DNA of 64,000 bases from Cycloclasticus pugetii PS-1 (GCF_000384415.1 NZ_ARVU01000001.1:992001-1056000); one strand, 5' to 3'. Shown: positions 35,486 through 45,230, numbered from the stretch's first letter. The notes: generated by a model from the sequence alone, not told the origin. Made by a program: numbers and translations.

Positions 35486-37180
35486 ATGATGAAAAATAAC
35501 CTGTTGAAATACTTTGTTTTAATATCAGTTTTTCTAGTTAGCACGCATAGTATTGCGCTTGATATAAATGTCTCTGTTGATAGAAATCCAGTCAGTATTA
35601 ACGAATCTTTTAAGTTATTTTTTAGTATGGAGGAGTCGCCTGATGATGATCCGGACTTTAGCCCATTGGATAATAAGTTTGAGGTATTAAATCAACAAAA
35701 AAGCAGTCAATCTTCATGGGTTAATGGCCGATCAACAAAGTCTATTTCTTGGACCTTAGATGTCATGGCAAAACAGACCGGTCCACAACAAATTCCGGCT
35801 ATTTCATTTGGTGATGATGTATCAAAAGCGCTGAGCATTACTGTTTTAGCAAACAGCACAAGCGATAAAATGGACATTGATGATGACCTATATTTACAAG
35901 TAGAGGTTTCGCCAGAGCAGCCTTATGTTCAGTCTCAATTATTGTATACCGTACGTTTATTCCAGCGTGTGCAAATTTCAAAAGCATCACTTTCTGAACC
36001 AACAATCGACAATGCCATCGTTGAAAAAATAGGTGAAGATAAGCAGTATAATAAGCAGTTAAATGGGGTTAATTATTCGGTTTTCGAACGTAAATATGCC
36101 ATTTTTCCTCAACAAAGCGGGCCATTAACAATTCCACCCACGGTATTAACCGCACAAGTGGTTACCGGTGCAGGTCGGTCATGGAATGGCAGCCTGTTTA
36201 ATACTCAACGTACAAAAACTAAACGGGTTCAATCAACAGCAGTTAATGTTGATGTGCAACCTGCGCCAGCAAGTTTTACAGGTGAGCATTGGTTGGCTGC
36301 TAAAAGTGTTCATTTACAACAAACTTGGTCAAACGACGAGTTAAGCGTAACAGTAGGGGAGCCGTTAACTAGAACGTTAACAATGTTGGCGAGAGGTGTA
36401 ACGGCCAGTCAACTACCAGAGTTAAATACTGATACAGCGTCTTCGCAGCTTAAAGTGTATCCAGATCAGCCCTTGTTAAGAATCCAAAGCGAAGAAGACG
36501 GCGTTATAGCGTTGAGAGAACAAAAAGCGGCTATTATTCCTTCTAAGGCTGGGGACTATACATTACCCGCTATAGAGGTGCCTTGGTTCAATACAATAAC
36601 AGGGCGTATTGAAACAGCCGTTATTCCAGAAATGACCATTACTGCCGTTGCGCTTGAATCGGTCGAAATACCGCAGGTTATAGCCACGGAGCCTAATCAA
36701 AAATTGGTTACAGAGATAGACAGGCTTGATCAGGCAGCAACGGTTAACACCACAGAGTATTATTGGAAATGGTTAGCTATTATATTTGCAATAGCTTGGT
36801 TAATTACTCTTGTGTGGGTGGTTATAAAGGGACGGTTTAGACGTTCTTCAAGCTCTTCAATAGACGAAGAAAATAGCTCAGTGAAAAAAGCGATTAAAGA
36901 CCTGCAACAAGCCTGTAAAGCGAATGATCCTAAAGAGACAAAAAAGGCGTTAATAACTTGGGGCTTTGTACAATTTAACAGCAAAGAACTGGATCAAATA
37001 AGCCGGTATTGCAGCAAAGAATTACAAGCAGAAATTGAACAGCTTAATCAGGCGCTGTATTCAAACAATGATATTGAATGGAAAGGTGAGGATTTGGCAG
37101 GCTTGGTTAATGAACATAGTCAGCGCTTGCAAAAAAGAGATAAAAGAGCCGAGGGTTTGGAACCGCTTTATAAACTATAG
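35486..37180 (+). CDS. BatD-like oxygen-tolerance protein
   Basis: About 564 residues with a signal peptide (ending S-T-H-S-I-A), Ig-like repeats over most of the length, one membrane helix (about 430-450) and a cytoplasmic tail. This is the BatD layout. The starts ATG 35486 and ATG 35489 are both served by AAAAAGG at 35474-35480; 35447 lies inside the upstream gene and is unlikely. It is the last gene of the moxR-bat operon. Confidence 0.87.
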   Translation: MMKNNLLKYFVLISVFLVSTHSIALDINVSVDRNPVSINESFKLFFSMEESPDDDPDFSPLDNKFEVLNQQKSSQSSWVNGRSTKSISWTLDVMAKQTGPQQIPAISFGDDVSKALSITVLANSTSDKMDIDDDLYLQVEVSPEQPYVQSQLLYTVRLFQRVQISKASLSEPTIDNAIVEKIGEDKQYNKQLNGVNYSVFERKYAIFPQQSGPLTIPPTVLTAQVVTGAGRSWNGSLFNTQRTKTKRVQSTAVNVDVQPAPASFTGEHWLAAKSVHLQQTWSNDELSVTVGEPLTRTLTMLARGVTASQLPELNTDTASSQLKVYPDQPLLRIQSEEDGVIALREQKAAIIPSKAGDYTLPAIEVPWFNTITGRIETAVIPEMTITAVALESVEIPQVIATEPNQKLVTEIDRLDQAATVNTTEYYWKWLAIIFAIAWLITLVWVVIKGRFRRSSSSSIDEENSSVKKAIKDLQQACKANDPKETKKALITWGFVQFNSKELDQISRYCSKELQAEIEQLNQALYSNNDIEWKGEDLAGLVNEHSQRLQKRDKRAEGLEPLYKL

Positions 37181-37387
37181 GTCTAATAAATTAAATATCT
37201 ATCATATAGTTAAAAGACTTTTATAATGTAATATATTATATTTATTTATTGTTAAAATTTAGAAAATTTGTTGACTGAATTAAGGCAAGGCTAAAGTTTA
37301 AATGAGCTTGTATAAAGTTAAATTACTACAACTTAACCACAGTTTCAGCTTAACCAGACTGCGGCTCTAATTAAATTATCTGCTATA

Positions 37388-37411
37388 AAAAAGGCCCCAG
37401 ACGGGGCCTTT
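37388..37411. terminator. Terminator between bat operon and flavin monooxygenase gene
   Basis: AAGGCCCC, loop AGAC, GGGGCCTT, flanked by A6 and a short T run. It lies between convergent genes and may act in both directions. Confidence 0.85.
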
Positions 37412-37474
37412 ATATTGCTGACTCATTAGTCTAAATTTAACGGCTTAACAAGGTATTAACGTTGGATGAAAGAT

Positions 37475-38803
37475 TCAATCACAGTACTGATTTTTGGGCC
37501 TTGGTAAGCCAAGGTTTTCACGTAAGGTATTACCTTCGTAGCTGGTTCGATAGACGCCCCGTCTTTGTAGTTCTGGGACTAGTTTTTCAACAAAATCATC
37601 TATGCCCTGAGGTAGGTAAGGAAACATGATATTAAAACCATCACAGGCATTAGAATTTAGCCACTCTTCCATTTGGTCCGCTATCATTGAGACGGTTCCT
37701 AACATTTCTAAACAGCCATAAGAGCCGCCAACATATTGGGCTAATTCGCGTACAGTCATATTGTCTTCTTTTGCCATATCAACAAGTTTTTGACGACCAG
37801 ATTTAACTGCGTTGGTTTCGGGTATTTCAGGAAGAGGGCCATCAAGATCAAACTTGCTAGCATCACACCCTAACAAAATGGATAAAGAGCCCATGCCTGT
37901 GCTAGGGTCAACCATGCTATCTAGTTGACGTTTTTTATTTTTTGCTTCCTCTAAGGTATCACCAATAATAACAAAGCAACCAGGAAAAACTTTAAGATGA
38001 TCTGGGTTTCTTCCGTAGGCTTTAGCGCGTGATTTTATATCGGCATAATATTCTTGTGCGGTACTTAGTGTACTAGCGGCTGAAAAGACCATTTCTGCTA
38101 CTTCTGAGGCAAACTGGCGTCCTGCCTCAGAGGCACCAGCTTGGACTATAAGAGGCCAGCCCTGAACCGGGCGTGCTACATTTAAAGCACCTTCAACAGC
38201 ATAAAACTCACCTTTATGTTTAGGTGGGTGCAATTTATCAAGGTCTGCAAATATGCCCGTTTCAGTGTTTCTAAGAATAGCGTCATCTTCCCAGCTATCC
38301 CATAGTTTGGTTACCACCTCATAACACTCTCGTCCGCGTTTATAGCGCTCGTCGTGTTCTACTGCTTCTGGTAAACCAAAATTAAGGGCTTCTAACGGGT
38401 TAGAAGAGGTCACAACATTCCAGCCAGCTCGCCCTTCACTGATGTGGTCTAGCGAGGCAAATTTTCGTGCAATATGGTAAGGCTGGTTGTAGGTTGTGGA
38501 TGCGGTAGCAATTAGGCCTATATGTTCTGTAACGGCAGCAAGCGCAGGCAGTAGGGTTAGAGGTTCAAGGGATACAACAGTTGCACTTCGTTTTAATGCC
38601 TCATCGGGCATGTTTAACAATGAAACGTGGTCCGCCATAAAGATGGCATCAAAAAGCCCTTTCTCTAAGGTTTGCGCAAAACGAATATGGTGTTTAAAGT
38701 TAAAGTTTGCATCTGAAAATGCATCAGGGTAGCGCCAACTGCAACTATGGATGCTGGCTGGGCGCATAAAAGCCCCAAAGTGTAACTGTTTTTTTGTACT
38801 CAT
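37475..38803 (-). CDS. LLM-class FMN-dependent monooxygenase (NtaA/SnaA/DszA family)
   Basis: A 442-residue flavin-dependent monooxygenase of the bacterial luciferase-like group, NtaA/SnaA/DszA branch. Telling segments are G-A-F-M-R-P-A-S-I-H, F-M-A-D-H-V, S-T-T-Y-N-Q-P-Y-H-I-A-R-K-F-A-S-L-D-H-I-S, and G-R-A-G-W-N-V-V-T-S. It needs reduced FMN from a separate reductase, which is not in the window. Members cleave C-N or C-S bonds (nitrilotriacetate, dibenzothiophene sulfone) or hydroxylate other substrates. Activity on a sulfur heterocycle would fit this organism but is not shown by the sequence. Confidence 0.9.
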   Translation of the reverse strand: MSTKKQLHFGAFMRPASIHSCSWRYPDAFSDANFNFKHHIRFAQTLEKGLFDAIFMADHVSLLNMPDEALKRSATVVSLEPLTLLPALAAVTEHIGLIATASTTYNQPYHIARKFASLDHISEGRAGWNVVTSSNPLEALNFGLPEAVEHDERYKRGRECYEVVTKLWDSWEDDAILRNTETGIFADLDKLHPPKHKGEFYAVEGALNVARPVQGWPLIVQAGASEAGRQFASEVAEMVFSAASTLSTAQEYYADIKSRAKAYGRNPDHLKVFPGCFVIIGDTLEEAKNKKRQLDSMVDPSTGMGSLSILLGCDASKFDLDGPLPEIPETNAVKSGRQKLVDMAKEDNMTVRELAQYVGGSYGCLEMLGTVSMIADQMEEWLNSNACDGFNIMFPYLPQGIDDFVEKLVPELQRRGVYRTSYEGNTLRENLGLPRPKNQYCD

Positions 38804-39087
38804 CGTTGCCTCATTCTTTGTAGTATTAAGTTTTTATTTTAGGTTTGGAGGTTCTTTCCAATTAAGCTACTTCGAGCTTTTATTGCTGTTCTGAGAAAAT
38901 TTTTTATTGTTATTATATTTTTATATGCGTTGAATCTAACGTTTGAACTGCCCTATATATAAACCATAAAAGTGGGAATAGTCCATACAAAAGCTATATA
39001 AATGTCTGTCATTAATTACTCGTAGCTCGTTTAAATGGCACATAGTTGAGTCGTTTTATTAATGACGTTACGTTAATAATTAGCCCT

Positions 39088-39984
39088 TTAATCATCTATA
39101 TGGGTTTTGATAAAAGTCCCTATCGAATGAATGGCTTGGTGCGCTTCTGGAATCAATCTGGACATTAACTGCCAGACATGAACTTGGCCATGCCAAACTT
39201 CAAGCGTTGTATCGACACCTGCTTTTTTTGCAAATTTGTTCAAACGGACGGCATCGTCCAGTAATACCTCATCACTGCCCACTTGAATTAATAGGGGAGG
39301 GAGTCCGTTTAGCTCGGCAAAAAGAGGTGAAACTCGTCGGTCATCCGCGGCTACATCACCAAGGTATTGATCAGCTAACCATGTTAAGGATTCCTTACAT
39401 AAAATTGCATCTGCCTTGGCATTCGTTTGCATCGAGTCCCCAGAAAAGCTTAAGTCGACCCAAGGGGACAGGCAGATACCTGTAGCCGGTAACGGGATGG
39501 ACTGCTCTTTTAAGGCAAGCATCAGTGAAAGAGTCAGTCCTCCACCGGCTGAATCACCTGCAATAACAATTTTTTTCGGATCTTGGCCGTCATCTAACAA
39601 GGCTTTATATGCAGACACTGCATCGTCCAGTGCAGCTGGGAAGGGGGCTTCTGGCGCTAAACGGTAATCTAAAACAAATACCCTTGCTTGAGCTAAATTA
39701 GCTAACATGGCTGCCAAGCCTCTATGGCTGGTAGGTGATCCAACCACATAGCCACCACCATGCAAATATAAAATAGTCGTTTCTTTACTGCCTAATTGCG
39801 CTTCATGCCATTCGCCGGGAACACCCCCTAAGGTAGTCACTCGCCCTCGTGCCGGTTTGACGCTCATGACTGCTAACTTGTCCATGTTATCGCGTTCTTG
39901 AACCAAATTACGACTGGCTGTGAATTTCCTTTTAATGGTCATTCGCAGAACCTTCGCTAATAACTGACTTCGTATGCTTGCCAT
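39088..39984 (-). CDS. Alpha/beta hydrolase, hormone-sensitive-lipase family esterase
   Basis: A 298-residue esterase. The oxyanion motif is H-G-G-G-Y-V-V-G (75-82), the nucleophile is S145 in G-D-S-A-G-G, and later G-S-D-E-V-L and H-G-Q-V-H-V-W supply Asp and His. It is divergent from a Baeyer-Villiger-type monooxygenase 184 bases away, so hydrolysis of the ester that enzyme makes is a reasonable guess. Confidence 0.9.
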   Translation of the reverse strand: MASIRSQLLAKVLRMTIKRKFTASRNLVQERDNMDKLAVMSVKPARGRVTTLGGVPGEWHEAQLGSKETTILYLHGGGYVVGSPTSHRGLAAMLANLAQARVFVLDYRLAPEAPFPAALDDAVSAYKALLDDGQDPKKIVIAGDSAGGGLTLSLMLALKEQSIPLPATGICLSPWVDLSFSGDSMQTNAKADAILCKESLTWLADQYLGDVAADDRRVSPLFAELNGLPPLLIQVGSDEVLLDDAVRLNKFAKKAGVDTTLEVWHGQVHVWQLMSRLIPEAHQAIHSIGTFIKTHIDD

Positions 39985-40168
39985 TACTGCCTCCTTTATT
40001 TATTGATAGTAAACCATAAACCACTACGTAGTATTCATCAGATATTCTTCATCATTTTAGTAAGCGTATAACTTTTTGCTAATATTTAATATCATTAGCT
40101 AAAAAAGTTTTTATAATGAGTGTTAGAATTTGTAATATAAGAATTAAAACAATAACTAAGGGCTAGGC

Positions 40169-41659
40169 ATGTCAACGATAAAAACAATTAAAGCGTTAAA
40201 GGATGGAGGCGTTAAGGAACCACGGGTGATTATTATGGGTGCCGGTATGTCGGGTATCTTAATGGGCATTAACTTACTAAAGGCGGGGCTAACAAATTTT
40301 AGTATTTATGAAAAACGTAGCACTATAGGTGGCACCTGGCGTGAAAACACCTATCCTGGAATTGCATGTGATATACCATCTTATTTTTATACGTACAGCT
40401 TCGAGCCTAACCCACATTGGACGCGGCGTTTTCCCCCGGGGTCAGAAATTCAAGCCTATTTTGAGCGAGTTTTTGAAAAGTACCAATTGGCAAGTTACAC
40501 AACCTTTAATGAAGAAATAACCAATACCCAGCACAAAGATGGGCAATGGCATGTTGAAACGGCCAGTGGAAAAACAGATACCGCTGACTTTATTGTGGCG
40601 GCAACTGGGGTGTTACATAAGATCAACGAACCTAAATTTGAAGGTATTGAGGACTTCGAAGGCGATGTTTTTCATACGGCACGCTGGAATCATGACGTTG
40701 AGTTATCAGGTAAAAGGATTGGTGTGATTGGCGGGGGGTCAACAGGCACCCAAATGATTGATCCTTTATCTAAGGTTGCTAAAAAGTTGACTTTATTTCA
40801 ACGTACGCCGCAATGGATTTTCCCGATTCCTGATAAGGCTTATTCTAAATTGTGGATTCGTTCGGTTAAACGGTTTCCTGTTCTTGGGAAGTCTCTTTAC
40901 CGGCTTTATAAGTTTATGCAAGAAAGAACAGTCGGTGTTGCAACGGTTAAGCCTGGTTGGAATCGTTCAATACTCAATAAGTTGTGTGAATGGAATTTAA
41001 ATCATGTGAAAGACCCTGTATTGCGCGCTAAGTTAACGCCTAATTATGAACCTGGCTGTAAGCGCCTAGTGATGTCCACCAGCTTTTATCCAGCCATTCA
41101 AAAACCGAACGTTGACTTAGTGACAGAAGGCATCGATAAAATTGAAGCAAAAGGTATCCGTACTAAAGATGGCGTCTTGCATGAGCTTGATCTTATCGTA
41201 CAAGCGACAGGGTTTGATGGTTTTGCTTTTATGCGCCCGATGACCATGCAAGGCACGAATAACACAACATTATCCGAGGCATGGGAAAGCGGCCCGCGTG
41301 CTTTTCGTGCGATTACTATTCCAAATTTCCCCAATTTTTTTATGTTAAATGGCCCCAATAGCCCTATAGGGAACTATTCATTAATTGCCATTGCCGAGAC
41401 GCAAAGCAGCTATATCATGAAATGTATTCAAAAATATATGGAAGGTGTTTTTGATTATATTGAGCCTAAACAAGAAGCTGTTGATGATTTTTATAAAACA
41501 GTTCATGAAGCGCTCCCGGGCACCATTTGGACGACAGGTTGCCAAAGTTGGTATTTAGATGATAACGGTGTGCCATTATTGTGGCCGTGGTCACCACAAC
41601 GTTATGCAAAAGAAATGAGTCAACCAGACTTTAATAATTATCATTTGAAAAAAGCGTAG
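40169..41659 (+). CDS. Flavin monooxygenase, Baeyer-Villiger type
   Basis: A 496-residue FAD/NADPH monooxygenase. It has two dinucleotide motifs (G-A-G-M-S-G at 24-29 and G-G-G-S-T-G near 188-193). Between them lies the segment F-E-G-D-V-F-H-T-A-R-W-N (163-174), which fits the FxGxxxHxxxW Baeyer-Villiger fingerprint. G-G-T-W-R-E-N-x-Y-P-G is also typical. It would insert oxygen next to a ketone, forming an ester or lactone. Confidence 0.9.
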   Translation: MSTIKTIKALKDGGVKEPRVIIMGAGMSGILMGINLLKAGLTNFSIYEKRSTIGGTWRENTYPGIACDIPSYFYTYSFEPNPHWTRRFPPGSEIQAYFERVFEKYQLASYTTFNEEITNTQHKDGQWHVETASGKTDTADFIVAATGVLHKINEPKFEGIEDFEGDVFHTARWNHDVELSGKRIGVIGGGSTGTQMIDPLSKVAKKLTLFQRTPQWIFPIPDKAYSKLWIRSVKRFPVLGKSLYRLYKFMQERTVGVATVKPGWNRSILNKLCEWNLNHVKDPVLRAKLTPNYEPGCKRLVMSTSFYPAIQKPNVDLVTEGIDKIEAKGIRTKDGVLHELDLIVQATGFDGFAFMRPMTMQGTNNTTLSEAWESGPRAFRAITIPNFPNFFMLNGPNSPIGNYSLIAIAETQSSYIMKCIQKYMEGVFDYIEPKQEAVDDFYKTVHEALPGTIWTTGCQSWYLDDNGVPLLWPWSPQRYAKEMSQPDFNNYHLKKA

Positions 41660-41741
41660 CTATTAAGTGGAGACAGCTGTCTGTTCTATAAGGTTTCACA
41701 ACCTTTAGCCGATACTTAAATAATACTTGTTAAACTGTTTT

Positions 41742-41773
41742 GAGCCTTAGTCGTTGAGATGAGGCTCTTTTTT
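41742..41773 (+). terminator. Terminator downstream of the flavin monooxygenase
   Basis: GAGCCT (41742-41747) pairs with AGGCTC (41762-41767), loop 14 bases, followed by T6. The stem is short, so confidence is moderate. Confidence 0.65.
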
Positions 41774-41834
41774 GAGGGCTAGACTTTAGGGACGGTTAGC
41801 TATTTTTGTATAAATAGGCCAGTTAAAACAACCT

Positions 41835-42449
41835 TTATGTGGGGTTTGATAATTCAGCCAAGGCACCTTTTATAACATGTGCAGACGATCTTAATAAAAT
41901 AATGGCCAAGAAAGAGGCAATGATAATATCGGGAATCCCAGAATTAAAAAACCACACGCCAAGGGCTGCTAAAAGAACAGATAAGTTAGATGCGATATCA
42001 TTTCGTGAGCACTCAAACACAGAGCTCATATTTATATCCTCGTGCCGATGTTGCCAAAGTAGTAAAAGGCATAAGCCATTGGCCAGTAAGCCGGCAATAC
42101 TAAAAATACTCATTACTTCGTAAACTGGCAGGGTGGGCGTTACTAGTCGATATATTATCTGGGCGATAACAACACTCGCGGCAATAAAGATTAGCCCACC
42201 TTTGAAAAGTGCAATGCGGGCTTTTAGTTCGGGTCCTTTAGATACTGCAAATAAACTCAGAGCATAGGTTAGTGCGTCGCCTAGGTTATCTAAACTGTCA
42301 GACATTAACGCTGTAGATTGACCATAAAAGGCAGCAGCTACTATTACCACGAACATAATGGCATTTATCCAGAGCACCTTAATTAGCGTGCTACGCTGTC
42401 TACCTTCTTTTGCATCTAGTGTGCAGCTATTGTCGCAACATGATCCCAT
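41835..42449 (-). CDS. Cation diffusion facilitator-like metal transporter
   Basis: A 204-residue membrane protein with about six membrane helices, related to the CDF (CzcD-like) family but without the usual cytoplasmic C-terminal domain. The Cys-rich N-terminus (C4, C5, C9) may bind metal. The helix-2 metal motif reads D-N-L-G-D, where most zinc CDFs have H-x3-D, and the helix-5 motif has C-S-R-N-D in place of H-x3-D. These changes suggest a different metal specificity. Substrate is unknown. Confidence 0.8.
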   Translation of the reverse strand: MGSCCDNSCTLDAKEGRQRSTLIKVLWINAIMFVVIVAAAFYGQSTALMSDSLDNLGDALTYALSLFAVSKGPELKARIALFKGGLIFIAASVVIAQIIYRLVTPTLPVYEVMSIFSIAGLLANGLCLLLLWQHRHEDINMSSVFECSRNDIASNLSVLLAALGVWFFNSGIPDIIIASFLAIILLRSSAHVIKGALAELSNPT

Positions 42450-42529
42450 ATGGTTACCTTAAAGAGCGAATGTCATGGGTAGAATTGAATTATGAACATT
42501 GAGTGTGGGCATAAAGTCACCGGTATTAT

Positions 42530-42775
42530 TTATGCTCTTTTTTTGATTGAGCCGACAATAAAAAGCAGTAATACAGCGCCCACAGTTGCGGTGATGATTG
42601 AACCAATCAAACCACCCGCAGAAATACCTAACAAACCAAAGACAAACCCACCAAAGACAGCGCCAATAACACCAACGACAATATTGCCTAATAAACCAAA
42701 ACCGTTACCTTTCATCAGTGTGCCCGCCAACCAACCAGCAATGCCACCAATGGCTAAAAAAATTAAAATGTCCAT
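42530..42775 (-). CDS. GlsB/YeaQ/YmgE family small membrane protein
   Basis: An 81-residue Gly-rich membrane protein, with I-G-G-I-A-G-W-L-A-G near the N-terminus and G-N-I-V-V-G-V-I-G-A-V-F-G-G as in the transglycosylase-associated (GlsB/YeaQ) family. It has three short hydrophobic segments. It is linked with envelope or acid stress in some bacteria, with no known mechanism. Confidence 0.87.
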   Translation of the reverse strand: MDILIFLAIGGIAGWLAGTLMKGNGFGLLGNIVVGVIGAVFGGFVFGLLGISAGGLIGSIITATVGAVLLLFIVGSIKKRA

Positions 42776-42944
42776 TGTTTTATCTCTTAATATATAACGT
42801 TTATATAAGTTTACCCTAGCATACGGGATATTAGTTGGCGAATGAAAATATCAATCCGTCACCGGCTTTATTTGGTAGGTAGACATTCTTTAGGCCATGT
42901 CGTTATTTAAAATAAGCAAGTTCATTATATTTATTTGAACGAGT

Positions 42945-43298
42945 TTAAAACAACCATGTTGTTGGGTTTGGGTACTCTTGTTGTTGCTCTATTAATTTTA
43001 GGCCTTTTATGCAGCGAATAATCAGCCATACCACAGAAAACATTAGTACTAAGTAACCGATTAGAACGGAGGCTAGTAGAGTGCCGACTAGGATAAAGAG
43101 AATACCAATCCAAAAGGTCCTAATCTGGAACCGATAATGGCTTTTTAACCATTCCGGTGAGTCGTTTTGGTTAAGGTAGGCCATGACGATGCCAATGATG
43201 CTAGTGATACCAAAAACAAGCCCTACCAGATACAGAATGTAGATAGTTTTAGCGGTTCGATCTGTGCTTGGCCCTAGTTGTGCGATTGGTTTATTCAT
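42945..43298 (-). CDS. DUF4870-like membrane protein
   Basis: A 117-residue protein with three hydrophobic segments. The segment Y-L-N-Q-N-D-S-P-E-W-L-K-S-H-Y-R-F-Q-I-R-T-F-W is typical of short bacterial membrane proteins around DUF4870. The function is unknown. Confidence 0.78.
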   Translation of the reverse strand: MNKPIAQLGPSTDRTAKTIYILYLVGLVFGITSIIGIVMAYLNQNDSPEWLKSHYRFQIRTFWIGILFILVGTLLASVLIGYLVLMFSVVWLIIRCIKGLKLIEQQQEYPNPTTWLF

Positions 43299-43353
43299 AA
43301 CTTTTGTCCATATTAGTTTTGTGGCTCACAGGTTCAACTTAGTTACCCTTATA

Positions 43354-44772
43354 CTAAGGTGAGGGTGGTGCAATCATTACGCGATCTCGACCTTGTTGTT
43401 TGGCGTTGTACATAGCCTCGTCAGCGCGAGCTAAGAGGCTTTCAATGGACTCGTTGTTGTCAAACATGGCAACGCCGGCACTGATAGTTATCGTAATAAA
43501 CTCTTCGCTGTTTAGCTTGACGGGGTGTAAAGCTAAAGTGTGTCTTAGCTTGTTACCAAATTCCTCTGCACGTTCTATGTTTGCACCAGTTAGCACAAAG
43601 ATAAATTCTTCTCCCCCGATTCGTCCACAAAAATCAGTTTTTCGGCCTATACCTGACGCTATTTGTGCAAATTCTACCAATGCTTGATCGCCTGCGGCAT
43701 GTCCGTATTTGTCATTAATGCTTTTAAAATGATCAAGGTCTATTGACAGTACACAGAGTTTTTTGAAAAACCTATTGGATTGATCAATGAGTTGATGCAG
43801 ACGCTCAAAGGTGGCTCGTCGGTTAGGTAGGCTGGTTAACTCATCAATTCTTGCTAAGGTTTCTAATTCTTCTTCTGATACTTTTTTGTATAACAGGTAG
43901 CTGAAGGTATCAGAGAGTAACTGCATCAAGATGTAGTCGTCCTTACAAAAAGGGTCTACAGGAGAGGAGCTGGTGAAATTTACGGTTCCATAGAGTTTGC
44001 CATCCAGTTTTAATGGCGTGCCTATGTATGATTCTAATTGGAAGTTCTTGTAGCAAGGGTGGTTTTGAATTTGACTCTTACCCACAAAATGAAAGCCAAC
44101 AGTTTTATTTTCTTTTAATGTGTGAACACAGTAAGTTCCCTCTAGGTCAAATTGTGTTTTTGGCTTTAATTGACCATTAAAATCGACGCAGTTTTCAACC
44201 GTATACTCATTGCCTTCAATATGAGACATTATGGCTGTTTCCAGACCAAAATGATTAAGGCCAATGGTCAATAATGATTCTATTTTTTGCTCATAACTTA
44301 AGCTAAGGTCAGAGGTTACATTGTGAATTTTTTGCAGGGCATCTAAAGATTGGTCGGCTGAGCGTGCAGGGCGGATAAGGCCTAAAAATCCAATGACCGC
44401 TCCATCAGAAGAATGCATAATGGTCCCTGTTGTTACGCCAAGGAAAATTTCTCCGTCCGAACGGCGATATAAAATCCTATAGTTTTCTGTAGGCTTTTCG
44501 CTTGCTAGGTTATAGCGATGCCGACCTTGTTCTGAAAAATCATTTTCATCTGCATACAGTATTTTTGATTCTTTTCCATACAGCTGCTGTTTCGAGTAAC
44601 CAAATAAATATTCTGCTGCCAAGTTCATATACACTAGGCGTCGATTGGTATCGGCAACTAAAATAGCTTCTTCAAAACCATCGAATATTTCGGAAAGCAG
44701 TGTTGATGAAATTTCACTTATTTCGTCAGCCGCTTTCACTGACTGCATAGTGTCCAAATTAGGTTCATTCAT
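43354..44772 (-). CDS. PAS-GAF-GGDEF diguanylate cyclase
   Basis: A 472-residue signalling protein: N-terminal PAS (about 20-135), GAF (about 150-290), C-terminal GGDEF domain (about 305-468). The active loop is G-G-E-E-F, so it should make cyclic di-GMP. Five residues upstream stands R-K-T-D, a product-inhibition I-site (R-x-x-D). No membrane helix is seen, so a soluble cue is sensed by the PAS or GAF domain. Confidence 0.93.
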   Translation of the reverse strand: MNEPNLDTMQSVKAADEISEISSTLLSEIFDGFEEAILVADTNRRLVYMNLAAEYLFGYSKQQLYGKESKILYADENDFSEQGRHRYNLASEKPTENYRILYRRSDGEIFLGVTTGTIMHSSDGAVIGFLGLIRPARSADQSLDALQKIHNVTSDLSLSYEQKIESLLTIGLNHFGLETAIMSHIEGNEYTVENCVDFNGQLKPKTQFDLEGTYCVHTLKENKTVGFHFVGKSQIQNHPCYKNFQLESYIGTPLKLDGKLYGTVNFTSSSPVDPFCKDDYILMQLLSDTFSYLLYKKVSEEELETLARIDELTSLPNRRATFERLHQLIDQSNRFFKKLCVLSIDLDHFKSINDKYGHAAGDQALVEFAQIASGIGRKTDFCGRIGGEEFIFVLTGANIERAEEFGNKLRHTLALHPVKLNSEEFITITISAGVAMFDNNESIESLLARADEAMYNAKQQGRDRVMIAPPSP

Positions 44773-45230
44773 AATTTACCTCAGTAAAATCTATTGCGAT
44801 AGTGCTGGCAATTAGTGGATCCACAATAGAGAACGAAGAGATGTGGCGTATTGTAGGTCAGTTATTTTGAACAGTTGTGTACTGTAAGTGTTGGTGTTTA
44901 TTGAGACTTCCATAAGAGTAACCTGATATAGAGTCCAATAGCCAAACCTAAACTTGCCAATAAATAATCATGGAAAACATCAAATAAGAGATCAACCAAG
45001 GGCTTCTTTAAGGGGCACAATACTGCTGAGAACCCACACTACTACAAGGATTAAGACGGTTGCAAATAGAAAATATAAATACTTGTGGTTTTTTTAATAT
45101 GGATCATTTTTAAGGCAGTTTTTAGGCGTATTAAGGGAGAATTAGAATTCAATGATAATGGACTCATTAAGTAGCCTCATAATGAGGCTGTTGTTCTGAT
45201 TTAATAGATGGATTTTGATACGCTAGTTAA
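44773..45230. other. 458-base intergenic region with a possible decayed gene
   Basis: It lies between the divergent GGDEF and nuclease genes. The only coding-like signal is a broken membrane-protein frame on the minus strand (44898-45107, listed separately). The rest is AT-rich without a recognised motif. Confidence 0.45.
44898..45107 (-). pseudogene. Possible frameshifted small membrane protein
   Basis: On the minus strand, ATG at 45107 opens a short frame. After a run of seven A, a second frame encodes Y-L-Y-F-L-F-A-T-V-L-I-L-V-V-V-W-V-L-S-S, and a third gives D-L-L-F-D-V-F-H-D-Y-L-L-A-S-L-G-L-A-I-G-L. Joined, these make a plausible protein of about 70 residues with two membrane helices. 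Two shifts would be needed, so it is either decayed or chance. Confidence 0.3.

Noticed and set aside
37475-38803. Naming the LLM monooxygenase dszA or ntaA
   Set aside because: The family is clear, but the members differ in substrate and no partner genes (dszB, dszC, flavin reductase) are nearby.
42492-42797. A plus-strand Pro-rich frame of 101 codons
   Set aside because: It is opposite the GlsB-family gene and its composition is the antisense of a Gly-rich membrane protein.
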